64,000 nt of DNA, taken from positions 1,674,001 to 1,738,000 of the forward strand of contig NZ_CP115669.1 in NCBI RefSeq assembly GCF_029203285.1, read 5' to 3'. The notes beneath the pieces were generated by a model. It ran no database searches and was not told where the DNA came from. It worked only from the letters and a program-made list of their open reading frames with translations. Positions 1-7,800 of the stretch are shown piece after piece. Source of the DNA: Pseudomonas sp. PSE14 (lineage in GTDB: Bacteria > Pseudomonadota > Gammaproteobacteria > Pseudomonadales > Pseudomonadaceae). The position numbers were made by a program, and so were the translations under genes. Every line of letters begins with the position of its first letter. Within the stretch, counting starts at the first letter, position 1.

Positions 1-238
1 CCACGCTGAGCACCAGCGAGCCGAAGCACACCAGCAGCGACTGGCCGAAGGCGGTGAGGAAGCGCGGGTCGCTCCACAGCGTGAAGTACCACTTCAGGGT
101 CAGGCCGTCGGGCAGTACGCTGGCGCTCCAGGAGGTGGCCAGCGAGTAGAGCAGGGTGGCGGCCAGCGGCAGCAGCAGGATCAGGAACAGCGCATACACC
201 ACCACGCGGTGGTAGATGTGGTTAGCGTTTCGCGACAT
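1..238 (-). CDS. ABC transporter permease, second of a pair (partial, 3' end outside window)
   Basis: This is the N-terminal 79 residues of an inner-membrane permease, cut by the left edge. It begins MSRNANHIYH, followed by a strongly hydrophobic first membrane segment at about residues 11-34, then the periplasmic stretch with the LPDGLTLKWY signature typical of PotC/PhnV-like binding-protein-dependent permeases, and the start of a second membrane segment. The ATG at 238 overlaps the end of the upstream permease gene by 17 bp, so the two are translationally coupled. It is the second permease subunit of the importer whose binding protein is encoded at 1928-2986. The ATPase gene is presumably further left. 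The substrate is not known. Confidence 0.85.
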   Translation of the reverse strand, partial: MSRNANHIYHRVVVYALFLILLLPLAATLLYSLATSWSASVLPDGLTLKWYFTLWSDPRFLTAFGQSLLVCFGSLVLSV

Positions 239-1064
239 GGTAGCTCCGGCGCAGCAGCCACTGATGGGCGAGGGTGATCAGGGTCATCAGGCCGACCAGG
301 AACATCGCCAGTGCGCTGGCCATGTTCGGATCGAGGAACACGTCGCCCGAGACCAGGCCGGCGATACGGATCGGCACCACGTTGAAGTTGCCGGTGGTCA
401 GCGAATACACCGTGGCGTAGGCGCCCAGGGCGTTGGCCAGGAGGATGACGAAGGTGCCCAGCAGCGCCGGGGTCAGCACCGGGATGCCGATGTGCCGCCA
501 GAACGCCCAGTGGCTGGCGCCCAGCAGTGCGGCGGATTCGCGCCAGTCCTCGCGCAGGGCGTCGAAGGCCGGGTAGAGCAGCATCACCCCCAGTGGAATC
601 TGGAAGTAGGTGTAGAGGATGATCAGGCCGGTCTTCGAGTAGAGGTTGAAGTCCTCGATGATTCCCGACTGCTTGAGCAGCAGGGTGATGGCGCCGTTGA
701 AGCCGAGGATGATGATGAAGGCGAAGGCCAGCGGCACCCCGGCGAAGTTGCTGGTCATGTTGGCGAAGGCCATCACGAAGTCGCGCAGCTTGCTGTCCAC
801 CTGGCGCAGCGAATAGCTGCCGAGCACGGCGATGAGCAGGCCGATCAGGCTCGACCAGATCGATATTTCCAGGCTGTAGCGGATCGCCTGGCGGTAGAAG
901 GGCGAGCCGAGGATTTCGGTGAAGTTGCCCAGGCCCCAGGTATCGCTGGTGCGCAGGCTGTTCACCGCAACCCAGAGCAGCGGGGCTACCTGGAAGGCGA
1001 TGAAGAACACCGCGAAGGGCAGCAGGCAGAGCAGGGCGATGAGTTTTCCGCGATTCGATCTCAT
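222..1064 (-). CDS. ABC transporter permease, first of a pair
   Basis: A 280-residue inner-membrane permease of the PotB/PhnU type (binding-protein-dependent transport family). It starts MRSNRGKLIA, has an N-terminal membrane segment at about residues 10-30, and then about five more hydrophobic helices. The ATPase-coupling (EAA-like) loop, with ESAALLGASHW, lies near residues 180-190. The start at 1064 is chosen because its ATG overlaps the TGA of the upstream hydrolase gene (ATGA). An in-frame start 69 bp further upstream would lie inside that gene. Operon order on the minus strand is binding protein, hydrolase, permease, permease. This order resembles spermidine/phosphonate-type importers, but the substrate cannot be read from sequence. 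Confidence 0.9.
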   Translation of the reverse strand: MRSNRGKLIALLCLLPFAVFFIAFQVAPLLWVAVNSLRTSDTWGLGNFTEILGSPFYRQAIRYSLEISIWSSLIGLLIAVLGSYSLRQVDSKLRDFVMAFANMTSNFAGVPLAFAFIIILGFNGAITLLLKQSGIIEDFNLYSKTGLIILYTYFQIPLGVMLLYPAFDALREDWRESAALLGASHWAFWRHIGIPVLTPALLGTFVILLANALGAYATVYSLTTGNFNVVPIRIAGLVSGDVFLDPNMASALAMFLVGLMTLITLAHQWLLRRSYHVAKR

Positions 1065-1870
1065 GCCTTGAGCAGCTCCCGGCAGACGGGTTTGTCGTGG
1101 GCTGCACCAAGGATTTCGCACAGTGTGCCGCACAGCTCGACCTGGCGTGGGCGCGCCTGGTCATCGAGGCTGAAGGCGTCGCCGAAGACGAACAGCGGCA
1201 CTTCGCGCTCCTCCGGCAGGATGCCGCCGTGGCTGCGGTCGTCGTTCATGCCGTGGTCGGCGGTGACCATCACCTGGTAGCCGGCGGCCAGCCACTGGTG
1301 CAGGTACTCGGAGAGGATGATGTCGACGTGTCGCGCGCTGTTGCGGTACTGCGGTGTGCCCAGGCCGTGCTTGTGCCCGGCGTCGTCGATGTTCATCGGG
1401 TGCACCAGCAGGCAGTTCGGCGTGTGGCGGCGGCGCAGCGACTCGGCGTCGGTGAACAGGTGCGAGTCGGGGTAGTGGTCGGTCCAGTAGAAGTGGCCGT
1501 ACTGGATCGGCAGGGATTCGTCGTCGGTGTGGCGGTCGCGGGCCGGGTCGAAGGGGGTGCGGTTGTACAGCTCGCTCACCCAGTGGTACGCCGCTGCGGC
1601 AGTGGACAGGCCGGCGGCGCGGGCGTAGTGGAACAGGCTGCGCTGGTTCGACAGGCGCGATACGTCGTTGTGCAGGATGCCGCTGTCGATGGGCGGCACT
1701 CCGGTGAGGATGCATTCGTAGAGCGGTCGGGACAGCGAGGGCAGCTCGCATTCCAGCCGGTAGAGCTGGCCGCGGCCGGCGTTGCACAGGGCCTGCAGGT
1801 GGCCCATGCAGTCGTGGGCGACGCTGTAGTTGAGGCCGTCGAGAACGACCAGGATGACGTCGTGGCGCAT
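1061..1870 (-). CDS. Alkaline-phosphatase-superfamily hydrolase (nucleotide pyrophosphatase / phosphonate hydrolase-like)
   Basis: A 269-residue protein without signal peptide, so probably cytoplasmic. The alkaline phosphatase superfamily metal and nucleophile motifs are visible: VVLDG near residue 9 (first Asp), a Ser in ELPSLSRP near residue 46 as likely nucleophile, NIDDAGHKHG near 160 (Asp and His ligands) and TADHGM near 205 (Asp-His). The gene lies inside an ABC importer operon: 57 bp after the binding protein gene and overlapping the first permease by 4 bp. That suggests it cleaves the imported compound, for example a phosphodiester or phosphonate. This substrate class is inference from family and context. 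A phosphonoacetate-hydrolase-like role is one option. Confidence 0.85.
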   Translation of the reverse strand: MRHDVILVVLDGLNYSVAHDCMGHLQALCNAGRGQLYRLECELPSLSRPLYECILTGVPPIDSGILHNDVSRLSNQRSLFHYARAAGLSTAAAAYHWVSELYNRTPFDPARDRHTDDESLPIQYGHFYWTDHYPDSHLFTDAESLRRRHTPNCLLVHPMNIDDAGHKHGLGTPQYRNSARHVDIILSEYLHQWLAAGYQVMVTADHGMNDDRSHGGILPEEREVPLFVFGDAFSLDDQARPRQVELCGTLCEILGAAHDKPVCRELLKA

Positions 1871-1898
1871 GGGGCGGGGCCTTTGTCGGAACGCGAAA

Positions 1899-1920
1899 CC
1901 GCCCCGGCGAACCGGGGCGG
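1899..1920 (-). promoter_or_regulatory. Intercistronic GC-rich hairpin downstream of the binding protein gene
   Basis: A perfect 9-bp stem CCGCCCCGG / CCGGGGCGG with a 4-nt loop sits in the 57-bp gap between the binding protein and hydrolase genes. On the minus strand it is followed by only three T residues. It therefore looks more like a messenger-stabilising or partial-termination hairpin, which would raise binding protein output over the downstream genes, than a full terminator. Confidence 0.55.
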
Positions 1921-1927
1921 CCGGGCG

Positions 1928-2986
1928 TTACTGCATGTTGATGATGACGTTTTCCTGCCACATGCGCGGCAGACGCTTGGAGGTCTCTTCCCAGGCCTTG
2001 GCATCCTTGATCGGCTGGGCCTTGGCGTACTGCTCGTTGGGCAGCAGCTTGGCCTTCACCTCGGCGGGCAGGGTCAGGTGCTCGGCGCGGATGGGCCGTG
2101 CGTTGCCCTTGGCCAGGTTGATCTGCCCGGCATCGCTGAAGATGTACTCGCGGGCCAGCTTGGCGGCGTTCGGGTTCTTCGCGTACTTGTTGATGATGGT
2201 GGTGTAGCCGGAGATCACCGAGCCGTCGGAGGGGATCAGCACTTCGAAGCGCGACGGGTCGATCTGGTCGCGGTAGCTCAGGCCGTTGAAGTCCCAGACG
2301 ATGCCGACTTCCACTTCACCCTTCTCCAGGGTGTTGATCACCGGGTTGGTCAGCGACAGGCGGCCCTGCTTGGCGATCTGCGCGAAGAATTCCAGGCCCG
2401 GCTTGATGTTCTTCTCGTCGCCGCCGTTGGCGATGCTCGCGGCGAGCACGCCGTTGACCGCCTGGGCGGCGGCGCTGACGTCACCGATGGTGACCTTGTA
2501 CTTGCCCTTGAGCAGGTCGGCCCAGCTGTGTGGCACGTCCTTGACCAGTTGCTTGTTGACGATGAAGGCGATGGTGCCGGTGTAGGCCAGCGCCCAGTGG
2601 CCGTCCTTGTCCTTGGCCCAGTCCGGAACCTGGTCCCAGGTGCTCGGCTTGTAGGGCTGGCTGACGTCCATCTGCATGGCGATGGGGCCGAAGGCGGCGC
2701 CGACGTCGCCGATGTCGGCGCTGGCGTTTTCCTTCTCGGCCTTGAACTTGGCCAGCTCCTGGGCCGAGCTCATGTCGGTGTCCATGTGCTTGAGGCCGTA
2801 CTTGCTTTCCAGGTCCTTCCAGGTGTCTTTCCAGTTCGCCCAGCTGTCGGGCATGCCCACGCTGTTGACCTGGCCTTCCTTGCGGGCGGCGGCTTCCAGC
2901 GATTGCAGGTTGGCGTCGGCCGCCATGGCGAGGCCACTGCCGATGGCAATGGCCGATCCCAGCAGTGAAGCAAGCAAGCGTTTCAT
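1928..2986 (-). CDS. ABC transporter periplasmic substrate-binding protein
   Basis: A 352-residue extracellular solute-binding protein. It begins with a clear Sec signal peptide (MKRLLASLLGSAIAIGSGLAMA, about 22 residues, cleavage after AMA). The mature part has the fold signatures of the PotD/FbpA/AEP-binding class (for example IVNKQL, DIGDVGAAFG, VGIVWDFNG). The ATG at 2986 is preceded by AAGGAG at good spacing, so it is preferred over an in-frame start 42 bp upstream. It is the first gene of the minus-strand importer operon and would deliver ligand to the two permeases. A CTAG-centred palindrome lies upstream at 3050-3061, so it is likely controlled by the divergent GntR/UTRA regulator. 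The ligand is unknown. Confidence 0.9.
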   Translation of the reverse strand: MKRLLASLLGSAIAIGSGLAMAADANLQSLEAAARKEGQVNSVGMPDSWANWKDTWKDLESKYGLKHMDTDMSSAQELAKFKAEKENASADIGDVGAAFGPIAMQMDVSQPYKPSTWDQVPDWAKDKDGHWALAYTGTIAFIVNKQLVKDVPHSWADLLKGKYKVTIGDVSAAAQAVNGVLAASIANGGDEKNIKPGLEFFAQIAKQGRLSLTNPVINTLEKGEVEVGIVWDFNGLSYRDQIDPSRFEVLIPSDGSVISGYTTIINKYAKNPNAAKLAREYIFSDAGQINLAKGNARPIRAEHLTLPAEVKAKLLPNEQYAKAQPIKDAKAWEETSKRLPRMWQENVIINMQ

Positions 2987-3049
2987 TCGGTGCTCCTTCG
3001 ATCGTGAGGGTAGGTCCGTGTCCGGCATCCGCCGACGCGGGGAAACGAG

Positions 3050-3061
3050 TGGTCTAGATCA
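3050..3061. promoter_or_regulatory. Operator-like palindrome upstream of the ABC operon
   Basis: TGGTCTAGATCA is an imperfect palindrome centred on CTAG (10 of 12 positions symmetrical). HutC-subfamily GntR/UTRA regulators such as DasR and NagR bind TGGTCTAGACCA-like sites. The site lies 64 bp upstream of the binding protein gene and is paired with a similar one near the regulator gene. Confidence 0.6.
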
Positions 3062-3316
3062 GCAAGACCCAGGCCAATCTATGCGGCCCGGATGACAGTT
3101 TGATGTCCGGCCTGGTGCGGGTTCGGGCGGCGAGGCAATCCGGCGGGGCATCCGGGGAAAGCGTAGACCATCGCCAATGCCCCGGTTTCATTGGGCTACG
3201 CTGCTTTGTGAAGCTGGCACGGGCGCTGCTTGAAAGCTGTCTGTCACGGGACCGTCACGGGATTTTCCTAGGATGAAGTCTCCCCTGACGGACGGCGAAA
3301 TGCCCCGTTTTGGGGC

Positions 3317-3328
3317 TGGACTAGGCCA
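3317..3328. promoter_or_regulatory. Operator-like palindrome upstream of the GntR/UTRA regulator gene
   Basis: TGGACTAGGCCA has the same TGG-N-CTAG-N-CCA architecture as the site at 3050-3061 and lies 15 bp before the regulator start codon. Binding here would give autoregulation. The 3266-3273 palindrome TCCTAGGA nearby is also CTAG-centred. Apart from these sites, the 356-bp divergent gap 2987-3342 shows no gene. Confidence 0.55.
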
Positions 3329-3342
3329 AAAGAGGAGTTGGC

Positions 3343-4059
3343 ATGCGCGACACGGCGCTACCCACGGTGACGGCGATCTGCCGGGCACTGATCGAACAGA
3401 TCGACAGCGGGCTGCTCAGCGCCGGTGGCAAGCTGCCGGCCGAGCGCAAGTTGAGTGAGCTGTTCGATACCACGCGGATCACCTTGCGCGAGGCCCTGGG
3501 GCAGTTGGAGGCACAGGGGCTGATCTACCGCGAGGAACGCCGCGGCTGGTTCGTCTCGCCACCGCGCCTGCTCTACAACCCACTGGTGCGCAGCCACTAC
3601 CACGCGATGGTGGAAGGTCAGGGCCGGGTGCCGGCCACCGAAGTCCTGTCGGCCCGGCAGATTCCCGCCAGCGCGGCGATCTGCGAGCTGCTGGAGCTGC
3701 CAGCGTTGTCCAGCGTGTTCCAGATCCGTCGCCTGCGGCGGGTGGACGGCCGGCTAGTGCTCTACGTCGAGCATTACCTCAACCCGGCGTACTTCCCGGG
3801 AATCCTCGACAGCGACCTGACCTGCTCGCTGACCGAGCTGTATGGCAGTCGCTATGACATCCGTTACGGCCGCGTGCGCTTCGACATGGTGCCCACGGCC
3901 CTGCACGGCGAGGCGGCCAACGTGCTGCGCGTTGCCGAAGGCAGTCCGGCGCTGCGCATCACCCGCATCAATCGCGACCAGCACGGACGGATCATCGATT
4001 GCGACCTGGAGTTCTGGCGGCACGATGCCATTCACGTGAGCGTGGAAGTGCCGGACTGA
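3343..4059 (+). CDS. GntR-family transcriptional regulator, HutC/UTRA subfamily
   Basis: A 238-residue cytoplasmic DNA-binding protein. Residues about 8-75 form a GntR winged helix (AICRALIEQIDSGLLSAGGK, then PAERKLSELFDTTRITLREAL). Residues about 95-235 form the UTRA effector-binding domain, with RRVDGRLVLYVEHYL and the terminal DCDLEFWRHDAI stretch typical of this fold. AGGAG lies 6 nt before the ATG. It is divergent from the ABC importer operon, and both promoters carry a CTAG-centred palindrome of the kind bound by this subfamily. It is therefore the likely local regulator responding to the imported compound or a breakdown product. Confidence 0.92.
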   Translation: MRDTALPTVTAICRALIEQIDSGLLSAGGKLPAERKLSELFDTTRITLREALGQLEAQGLIYREERRGWFVSPPRLLYNPLVRSHYHAMVEGQGRVPATEVLSARQIPASAAICELLELPALSSVFQIRRLRRVDGRLVLYVEHYLNPAYFPGILDSDLTCSLTELYGSRYDIRYGRVRFDMVPTALHGEAANVLRVAEGSPALRITRINRDQHGRIIDCDLEFWRHDAIHVSVEVPD

Positions 4060-4080
4060 CCGCCGGCATGAGGTGGAACC

Positions 4081-4162
4081 TGTAGGAGCGAGCTTGCTCG
4101 CGAACCACCCAACACCGGAGTCGCCAGCTGAATCTGTTGGCGGGCAAGCTCGCCGCTGCAAA
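4081..4162. repeat. REP doublet
   Basis: A forward GTAGGAGCGAGCTTGCTCGC at 4082 is followed about 40 bp later by the inverted partner GGCGGGCAAGCTCGCCGCTG. This is the commonest REP palindrome in the window and sits between the convergent ends of the GntR and GFA genes. Confidence 0.8.
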
Positions 4163-4168
4163 AGAGGT

Positions 4169-4570
4169 TCAGCGATCCGGGTTCCACTCCGGATACGCCG
4201 GAATCCCGTCCTGCGCCAGCCATGGTCGGTCATGGGATACCCAGATATGCCGCGCCGGCCGCGAGCCCGGATCGTCGTCCAGGCTCGCCACGCGAACGAT
4301 GACATGGGGTTGTCCGTCACGCTCGGCGATCAGTTGCGTCCCGCAGCGCGGGCAGAACTTGCGCAACTTGCCCGGAGAGGACTCGTAGGCGGCGACCTTG
4401 TCCTCGCCGCGCGTCCAGCGGAAGTGCTCGCGCATCACCCCGGCGGTGGTGGCGAAGGCCGCCGAATGCGCTTTCTGGCAGGTCTGGCAGTGGCAATGGC
4501 CGATTGGCATGTCCAGGCCATCGATCTGGTAGGCGATGTCGCCGCACAGGCAGCTTCCGTTGAAGGGCAT
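4169..4570 (-). CDS. GFA-family zinc protein (glutathione-dependent formaldehyde-activating enzyme-like)
   Basis: A 133-residue protein of the GFA/CENP-V fold. The zinc-binding cysteines are all present: CLC at residues 7-9, CHCQTC near 26-31 and CPRC near 73-76. The length is normal for single-domain bacterial members. The family was named after an enzyme reported to condense glutathione and formaldehyde, but most members have no proven activity, so function here is open. The ATG at 4570 is preceded by AGGAG at good spacing. The gene lies 49 bp downstream of apeB in the same direction, but an apeB terminator lies in that gap, so it is probably transcribed separately. Confidence 0.85.
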   Translation of the reverse strand: MPFNGSCLCGDIAYQIDGLDMPIGHCHCQTCQKAHSAAFATTAGVMREHFRWTRGEDKVAAYESSPGKLRKFCPRCGTQLIAERDGQPHVIVRVASLDDDPGSRPARHIWVSHDRPWLAQDGIPAYPEWNPDR

Positions 4571-4583
4571 GTTCGATCTCCTG

Positions 4584-4612
4584 AAAGAAAAACGCCCGGC
4601 GGGTGCCGGGCG
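4584..4612 (-). terminator. Rho-independent terminator of apeB
   Basis: An 8-bp stem CGCCCGGC / GCCGGGCG with a GGGT loop is followed on the minus strand by TTTTTCTTTC. It lies 8 bp after the apeB stop codon. Confidence 0.85.
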
Positions 4613-4619
4613 TTCGGGG

Positions 4620-5909
4620 TCATGGCAGGTCGGCGCTGTCGTAGAAGGCGCTGAGTACCTTGGTCAGGTAGTGCAGGTCCTGGCTGCCGGCCAGCTCACG
4701 GATGGAGTGCATGGCGAAGGTCGGCAGGCCGATGTCCACGGTGCGCACGCCGATCTGGCTGGCGGTGATCGGGCCGATGGTGGAGCCGCAGCCCATGTCG
4801 CTGCGGGTCACGAAGCTCTGCACCGGCACTTCGTTTTCCAGGCACAGGTGGCGGAAGAAACCGGCGGTCTCGCTGTTGGTGGCGTAGCGCTGGTTGCTGT
4901 TGATCTTGATCACCGGGCCGCCGTTGAGCTTCGGGCCGTGGTTGGCGTCGTGCTTGTCGGCATAGTTGGGATGCACGCCGTGGGCGTTGTCGGCGGAAAC
5001 CAGCAGCGAGCGCTGCACGGTGCGGGTGAAGACGTCGCTCTCGGGCAGCACACGGCGCAGCACCTGCTCGAGGAACGGGCCGTCGGCGCCGCAGGCGGAG
5101 CAGGAGCCGACTTCTTCGTGGTCGGTGCAGACCAGCACGCCGCTCTGTTCGTCGCTGCTGGCCAACAGGGCCTGCAGGCCGGCGTAGCAGGACAGCAGGT
5201 TGTCCAGGCGGGCGCCGGCGATGAAGGCCTGGTCGAGGCCGATCACGGCGGCGCGCTGGGTGTCGTAGAAGCTCAGCTCGTAGTCGAGGATGGCGTCGGC
5301 GGTAATGCCGTGCTCCAGCTGCAACTGCTCGCCGAGCAGGTCGCGGAAGTCGCGGCCTTCGCCGGCGGAGACCTGGGCGAGGATCGGCGGCAGTTCGGTC
5401 TGCGCGTTGATCGCCCAGCCCATGTTGGCCTCACGGTTGAGGTGGATGGCCAGGTTGGGGATCACGGCGATCGGTGCCTTGAAGTCGATCAGCTTGCTTT
5501 CCACCTTGCCGGCCAGGCGGAAGGTGACACGGCCGGCCAGCGACAGGTCGCGGTCGAACCAGGGGGCGAACAGCGCGCCGCCGTAGACCTCGACGCCCAA
5601 CTGCCAGTAACCCTGGCGCACCAGCTCGGGGTTGGGTTTGACCCGCAGGCAGGGGCTGTCAGTGTGTGCGCCGACCATGCGCAGGCCGTGCTCCAGCAGC
5701 GGCGCGGTGCCGAGCTTGAAGGCGATCAGCGAGGAGTCGTTGCGGGTGACGTAATAACGACCACCGGCCTCGGTGCGCCAGGCCTCGCGCTCGTCCAGAC
5801 GCTGGTAGCCGGCCTCGTCGAGGCGACGGGCGAGGGTCTGGGTGGCGTGGAAAGGCGTGGGGGAGGCCGCGAGGAAATCGATCAGGCCCTGGTTGAGTTC
5901 TGCGCGCAT
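4620..5909 (-). CDS. apeB: M18-family aminopeptidase
   Basis: A 429-residue cytosolic zinc aminopeptidase of family M18, the normal length for Pseudomonas ApeB. It removes N-terminal residues, typically acidic ones, from peptides. Metal ligand motifs are visible: [10 protein letters not shown] near residue 80, CTDHEEVGS near 265 and [10 protein letters not shown] near 403. The C-terminal half has the [11 protein letters not shown] segment that is conserved in M18 enzymes. The ATG at 5909 begins [10 protein letters not shown]. The gene ends in its own terminator and has no operon partner on the upstream side, where a repeat-rich desert begins. Confidence 0.95.
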   Translation of the reverse strand: MRAELNQGLIDFLAASPTPFHATQTLARRLDEAGYQRLDEREAWRTEAGGRYYVTRNDSSLIAFKLGTAPLLEHGLRMVGAHTDSPCLRVKPNPELVRQGYWQLGVEVYGGALFAPWFDRDLSLAGRVTFRLAGKVESKLIDFKAPIAVIPNLAIHLNREANMGWAINAQTELPPILAQVSAGEGRDFRDLLGEQLQLEHGITADAILDYELSFYDTQRAAVIGLDQAFIAGARLDNLLSCYAGLQALLASSDEQSGVLVCTDHEEVGSCSACGADGPFLEQVLRRVLPESDVFTRTVQRSLLVSADNAHGVHPNYADKHDANHGPKLNGGPVIKINSNQRYATNSETAGFFRHLCLENEVPVQSFVTRSDMGCGSTIGPITASQIGVRTVDIGLPTFAMHSIRELAGSQDLHYLTKVLSAFYDSADLP

Positions 5910-5971
5910 GGGTAACTCCGAACAGCGAATGGCCGGAAGTTTATCGCAAATGTGGGCGTGGGGAGGGCTCT

Positions 5972-6065
5972 TCGTAGGATCGAGGGAGCGCCCAGTCCTT
6001 GCTCACGAACCTGCCCGCACCGCGGCGCCAACCGGGGTCCGCGAGCAAGCTCGCTGCTACAAAAG
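5972..6065. repeat. REP doublet, left arm degenerate
   Basis: The right arm GCGAGCAAGCTCGCTGCTAC at 6041-6060 is intact. The left arm, starting TTCGTAGGATCGAGGGAGCG near 5971, is degraded. Confidence 0.6.
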
Positions 6066-6079
6066 CGGAGGGGGCTGGT

Positions 6080-6111
6080 GTAGGGCGTACAACTGTTCGC
6101 GGTTGTACGTC
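6080..6111. repeat. Left-end hairpin of the 151-bp element, truncated copy
   Basis: GTAGGGCGTACAACTGTTCG and the following GGTTGTACGTC match the first 32 bp of the 151-bp elements at 11659, 25522 and 25691. The right end of the element is missing here. Confidence 0.7.
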
Positions 6112-6181
6112 GGTTCACGGATGCATCAATGAGGGCCGTAGGAGCAACCGTCTTCTACCGGGTTAATCCCTGCCTGCGCTT

Positions 6182-6228
6182 CCCCCTCACCCCAGCCCTC
6201 TCCCTCAGGGATAGGGTCAGGGTGAGGG
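6182..6228. repeat. CTCTCCC-type palindrome
   Basis: CCCCTCACCCCAGCCCTCTC followed by CCTCAGGGATAGGGTCAGGG and TGAGGGG forms a long imperfect palindrome. It is related to the palindromes flanking the DUF559 gene near 62337-63109. Confidence 0.65.
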
Positions 6229-6240
6229 GCCCTTGATCTT

Positions 6241-6270
6241 GTAGGAGCGGACTCCGTCCGCGATGCTCTT
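6241..6270. repeat. GTAGGAGCGGACTCCGTCCG hairpin repeat
   Basis: This 30-bp sequence contains GCGGACTCCGTCCGC, a hairpin. An inverted copy occurs at about 31038-31067 in the second repeat-rich desert. Confidence 0.65.
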
Positions 6271-6277
6271 GCTTTGC

Positions 6278-6343
6278 GTAGGGCGAATAACGCGCAGCGT
6301 TATCCGCCGAGATGGGTATCGCTTCGCTCCACGCCATCCTACG
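6278..6343. repeat. Two-hairpin GTAGGGCGAATAACGC element
   Basis: The left half is GTAGGGCGAATAACGC...GCGTTATCCGCC. The right half is GATGGGTATCGCTTCGCTCC...GCCATCCTACG. The left half recurs at 30242-30275 and the right half at about 39068-39103, so the halves also occur separately. Confidence 0.65.
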
Positions 6344-6367
6344 AAGAACACCCACAGTCACCGGCGT

Positions 6368-6700
6368 GCGCAGAGTCCCGTCAGGAGGCCGAGTGGAGGT
6401 GTTGCGCGAGAGGACTAGGCGTCCCCGCTAAGAGGGCCAGGGATGGCCCTTCTACGCCGACCCTCGGAGCGATACCGGAGCGAGGGAAACGAAGCGCAGC
6501 GAAGTAACAGCCGAAGGCTGGCCCGACGGGTGAGCGAAGCGAATAACCCCCGGCGAAGCCGGGGCCGGATGCCGGGACGAGACTTTTGCCTACTTTGCGT
6601 GGGGCGGCCATCCGTCGTTTGGCAAAGTAGGTCGCCCGAGGGGGCGAAACAAGAAACATCCGAGCACACCGAAGCGGCGCATGAACACCAAACACGACGA
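6368..6700 (+). repeat. Long structured intergenic repeat, copy 1
   Basis: It starts GCGCAGAGTCCCGTCAGGAG and ends near GAGCACACCGAAGCGGCGC. It contains the CCTACTTTGC / GCAAAGTAGG stem (6589-6598 and 6622-6631) with GTCGTTTG in the loop, then TCGCCCGAGGGGGCGAAAC. Related copies lie at 30288-30556 (inverted) and 30730-31010. Copy 1 is longer, with extra sequence between the GGGCCAGGGATGGCCC hairpin and the core stem. Confidence 0.75.
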
Positions 6701-6732
6701 CGGATGACGCATCAGGCGTTCCCGCAGAACAA

Positions 6733-7500
6733 CTACTTCCCGCAATACTCCGAAGGCGCCATCCCCAACTCCCTCCGGAACATCTCGCTGAAGCTCCCCG
6801 GCTGATAGCCCAGGGCATGGGCTATCTGGCTCACTGGCAGACCCTCGTTGAGCTGGGCCACGGCGGTGGCCAACTGCACCTGCCGACGCCACTGGGCGAA
6901 GCCCATGCCCAGGCTGCGCTGGAACAGGCGGGCGAGGGTACGCACGCTGGCGCCGGCGTCGGCGGCGTGCTGCTCGAAGGGGATGTCCTGGGACGGTTCG
7001 GCCATCACCGCATGGCAGAGATTGAGCAGGCGACGGTCGGACTCGTCCGGTAGCGGCACGCGCAGCAGCAGGCTGCGGGCGCGCTGCAGCTCCAGCACGG
7101 CCAGTTGCGACAGCGCTTGGTAGTAGTCGGTGTCCGGTTCGCGCTCATGCTCCACCAGGTGCACGATCAGCTCGCGCAGCAGGCCGCCGACCTCGAACGC
7201 CTGCACCTGCTCGCCCAGCGAGTCGGCAGTGCCGGGGCGCAGGTAGATATTGCGCATCTGCAGCTCGCTGACCACCCGGATGCCGTGGGTCACCTGCGGT
7301 GGCAGCCAGACGGCGCGGTTGGGTGGCACCAGCAGTGCTTCCTGTGGGGTCTCTACCCACATTACCCCGGACATCGCGTAGAGCACCTGCCCCCAGTCGT
7401 GGGAGTGCGGCTCGATGTGCAGGCCGCGCGGGTAGCTGCGGGCCAGGGCGCGAAGGGACGCGTTGGTGGCGTCGAAGTCAGGGGGAGCGGCGCGGGCCAT
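6733..7500 (-). CDS. AraC-family transcriptional regulator (cupin plus AraC HTH)
   Basis: A 255-residue regulator. Residues about 25-110 form an AraC-type cupin (LHIEPHSHDWGQVLYAMSGV, then LLVPPNRAVWLPPQVTHGI). Residues about 155-255 hold the paired helix-turn-helix (DAGASVRTLARLFQRSLGM, PVSQIAHALGYQPGSFSEMF). It starts at the ATG at 7500 (MARAAPPDFD). The open frame extends much further upstream, but that part is antisense to hpd and is not coding. It is divergent from hpd across a 300-bp gap, so it could act on the hpd cluster, but a PhhR-type box in that gap points to PhhR as the main hpd regulator. Confidence 0.88.
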   Translation of the reverse strand: MARAAPPDFDATNASLRALARSYPRGLHIEPHSHDWGQVLYAMSGVMWVETPQEALLVPPNRAVWLPPQVTHGIRVVSELQMRNIYLRPGTADSLGEQVQAFEVGGLLRELIVHLVEHEREPDTDYYQALSQLAVLELQRARSLLLRVPLPDESDRRLLNLCHAVMAEPSQDIPFEQHAADAGASVRTLARLFQRSLGMGFAQWRRQVQLATAVAQLNEGLPVSQIAHALGYQPGSFSEMFRRELGMAPSEYCGK

Positions 7501-7596
7501 GGCGGGATTCGGCGGTGGAGATGCGCCGCATGGTAGCCGCTGGCCGCTCCCGCTGGCGAGCCGGGCCGTACGCGGTGGCACGCTGGCGCACCGCCT

Positions 7597-7614
7597 TGTA
7601 ACGAATTCTTTACG
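7597..7614. promoter_or_regulatory. PhhR/TyrR-type box upstream of hpd
   Basis: TGTAAC-GAATTC-TTTACG matches the TyrR/PhhR consensus TGTAAA-N6-TTTACA at 10 of 12 defined positions. It lies about 190 bp before hpd. A similar box is present in front of phhA (28534-28551), and the phhR gene is in this window. Binding by PhhR is inference from the motif and from known control of hpd by PhhR in pseudomonads. Confidence 0.65.
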
Positions 7615-7800
7615 ATGCGGCAGCCCGCCGCAGGGGGCTTTGCCCGGCGTAAGGATTTCTTGCCGCGCAACCGGGGGCGGGCTGAGCGGTGCGGTGCCGG
7701 GGTGGCTTGTCCGCAGCGGCGCGGACGGTTGAGATGAAGGCATTCCAGACGCCTGGACGGCCCTGCGCCGTACAGCCGATAACGACAATGAGGAGGCCGG

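Larger units (their letters stand above)
5910..6732. other. Gene-free, repeat-packed intergenic region
   Basis: About 820 bp between apeB and the AraC gene carry no convincing gene. In order, I see a degenerate REP doublet (5972-6065), the left end of the 151-bp element (6080-6111), a CTCTCCC palindrome (6182-6228), a GTAGGAGCGGACTCCGTCCG hairpin (6241-6270), a two-hairpin GTAGGGCGAATAACGC element (6278-6343), and copy 1 of a long structured repeat (about 6368-6700). Short open frames here have no family signature and are artefacts of the repeats. Confidence 0.7.

Noticed and set aside
1097..2968. A 623-codon open frame on the plus strand
   Set aside because: It lies antisense to the hydrolase and binding protein genes. 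It is Val/Gly/Asp-rich and lacks any motif or ribosome site.
4081..4162. CRISPR array from the recurring palindromes
   Set aside because: The repeats occur as isolated inverted doublets in many gene gaps, without regular spacing or spacers, and no cas genes are present.
6414..6892. Small genes in the repeat desert near 6.4-6.9 kb
   Set aside because: The frames follow the structured repeat and recur with it at 30.3-31.0 kb, so they reflect repeat sequence and not protein conservation.
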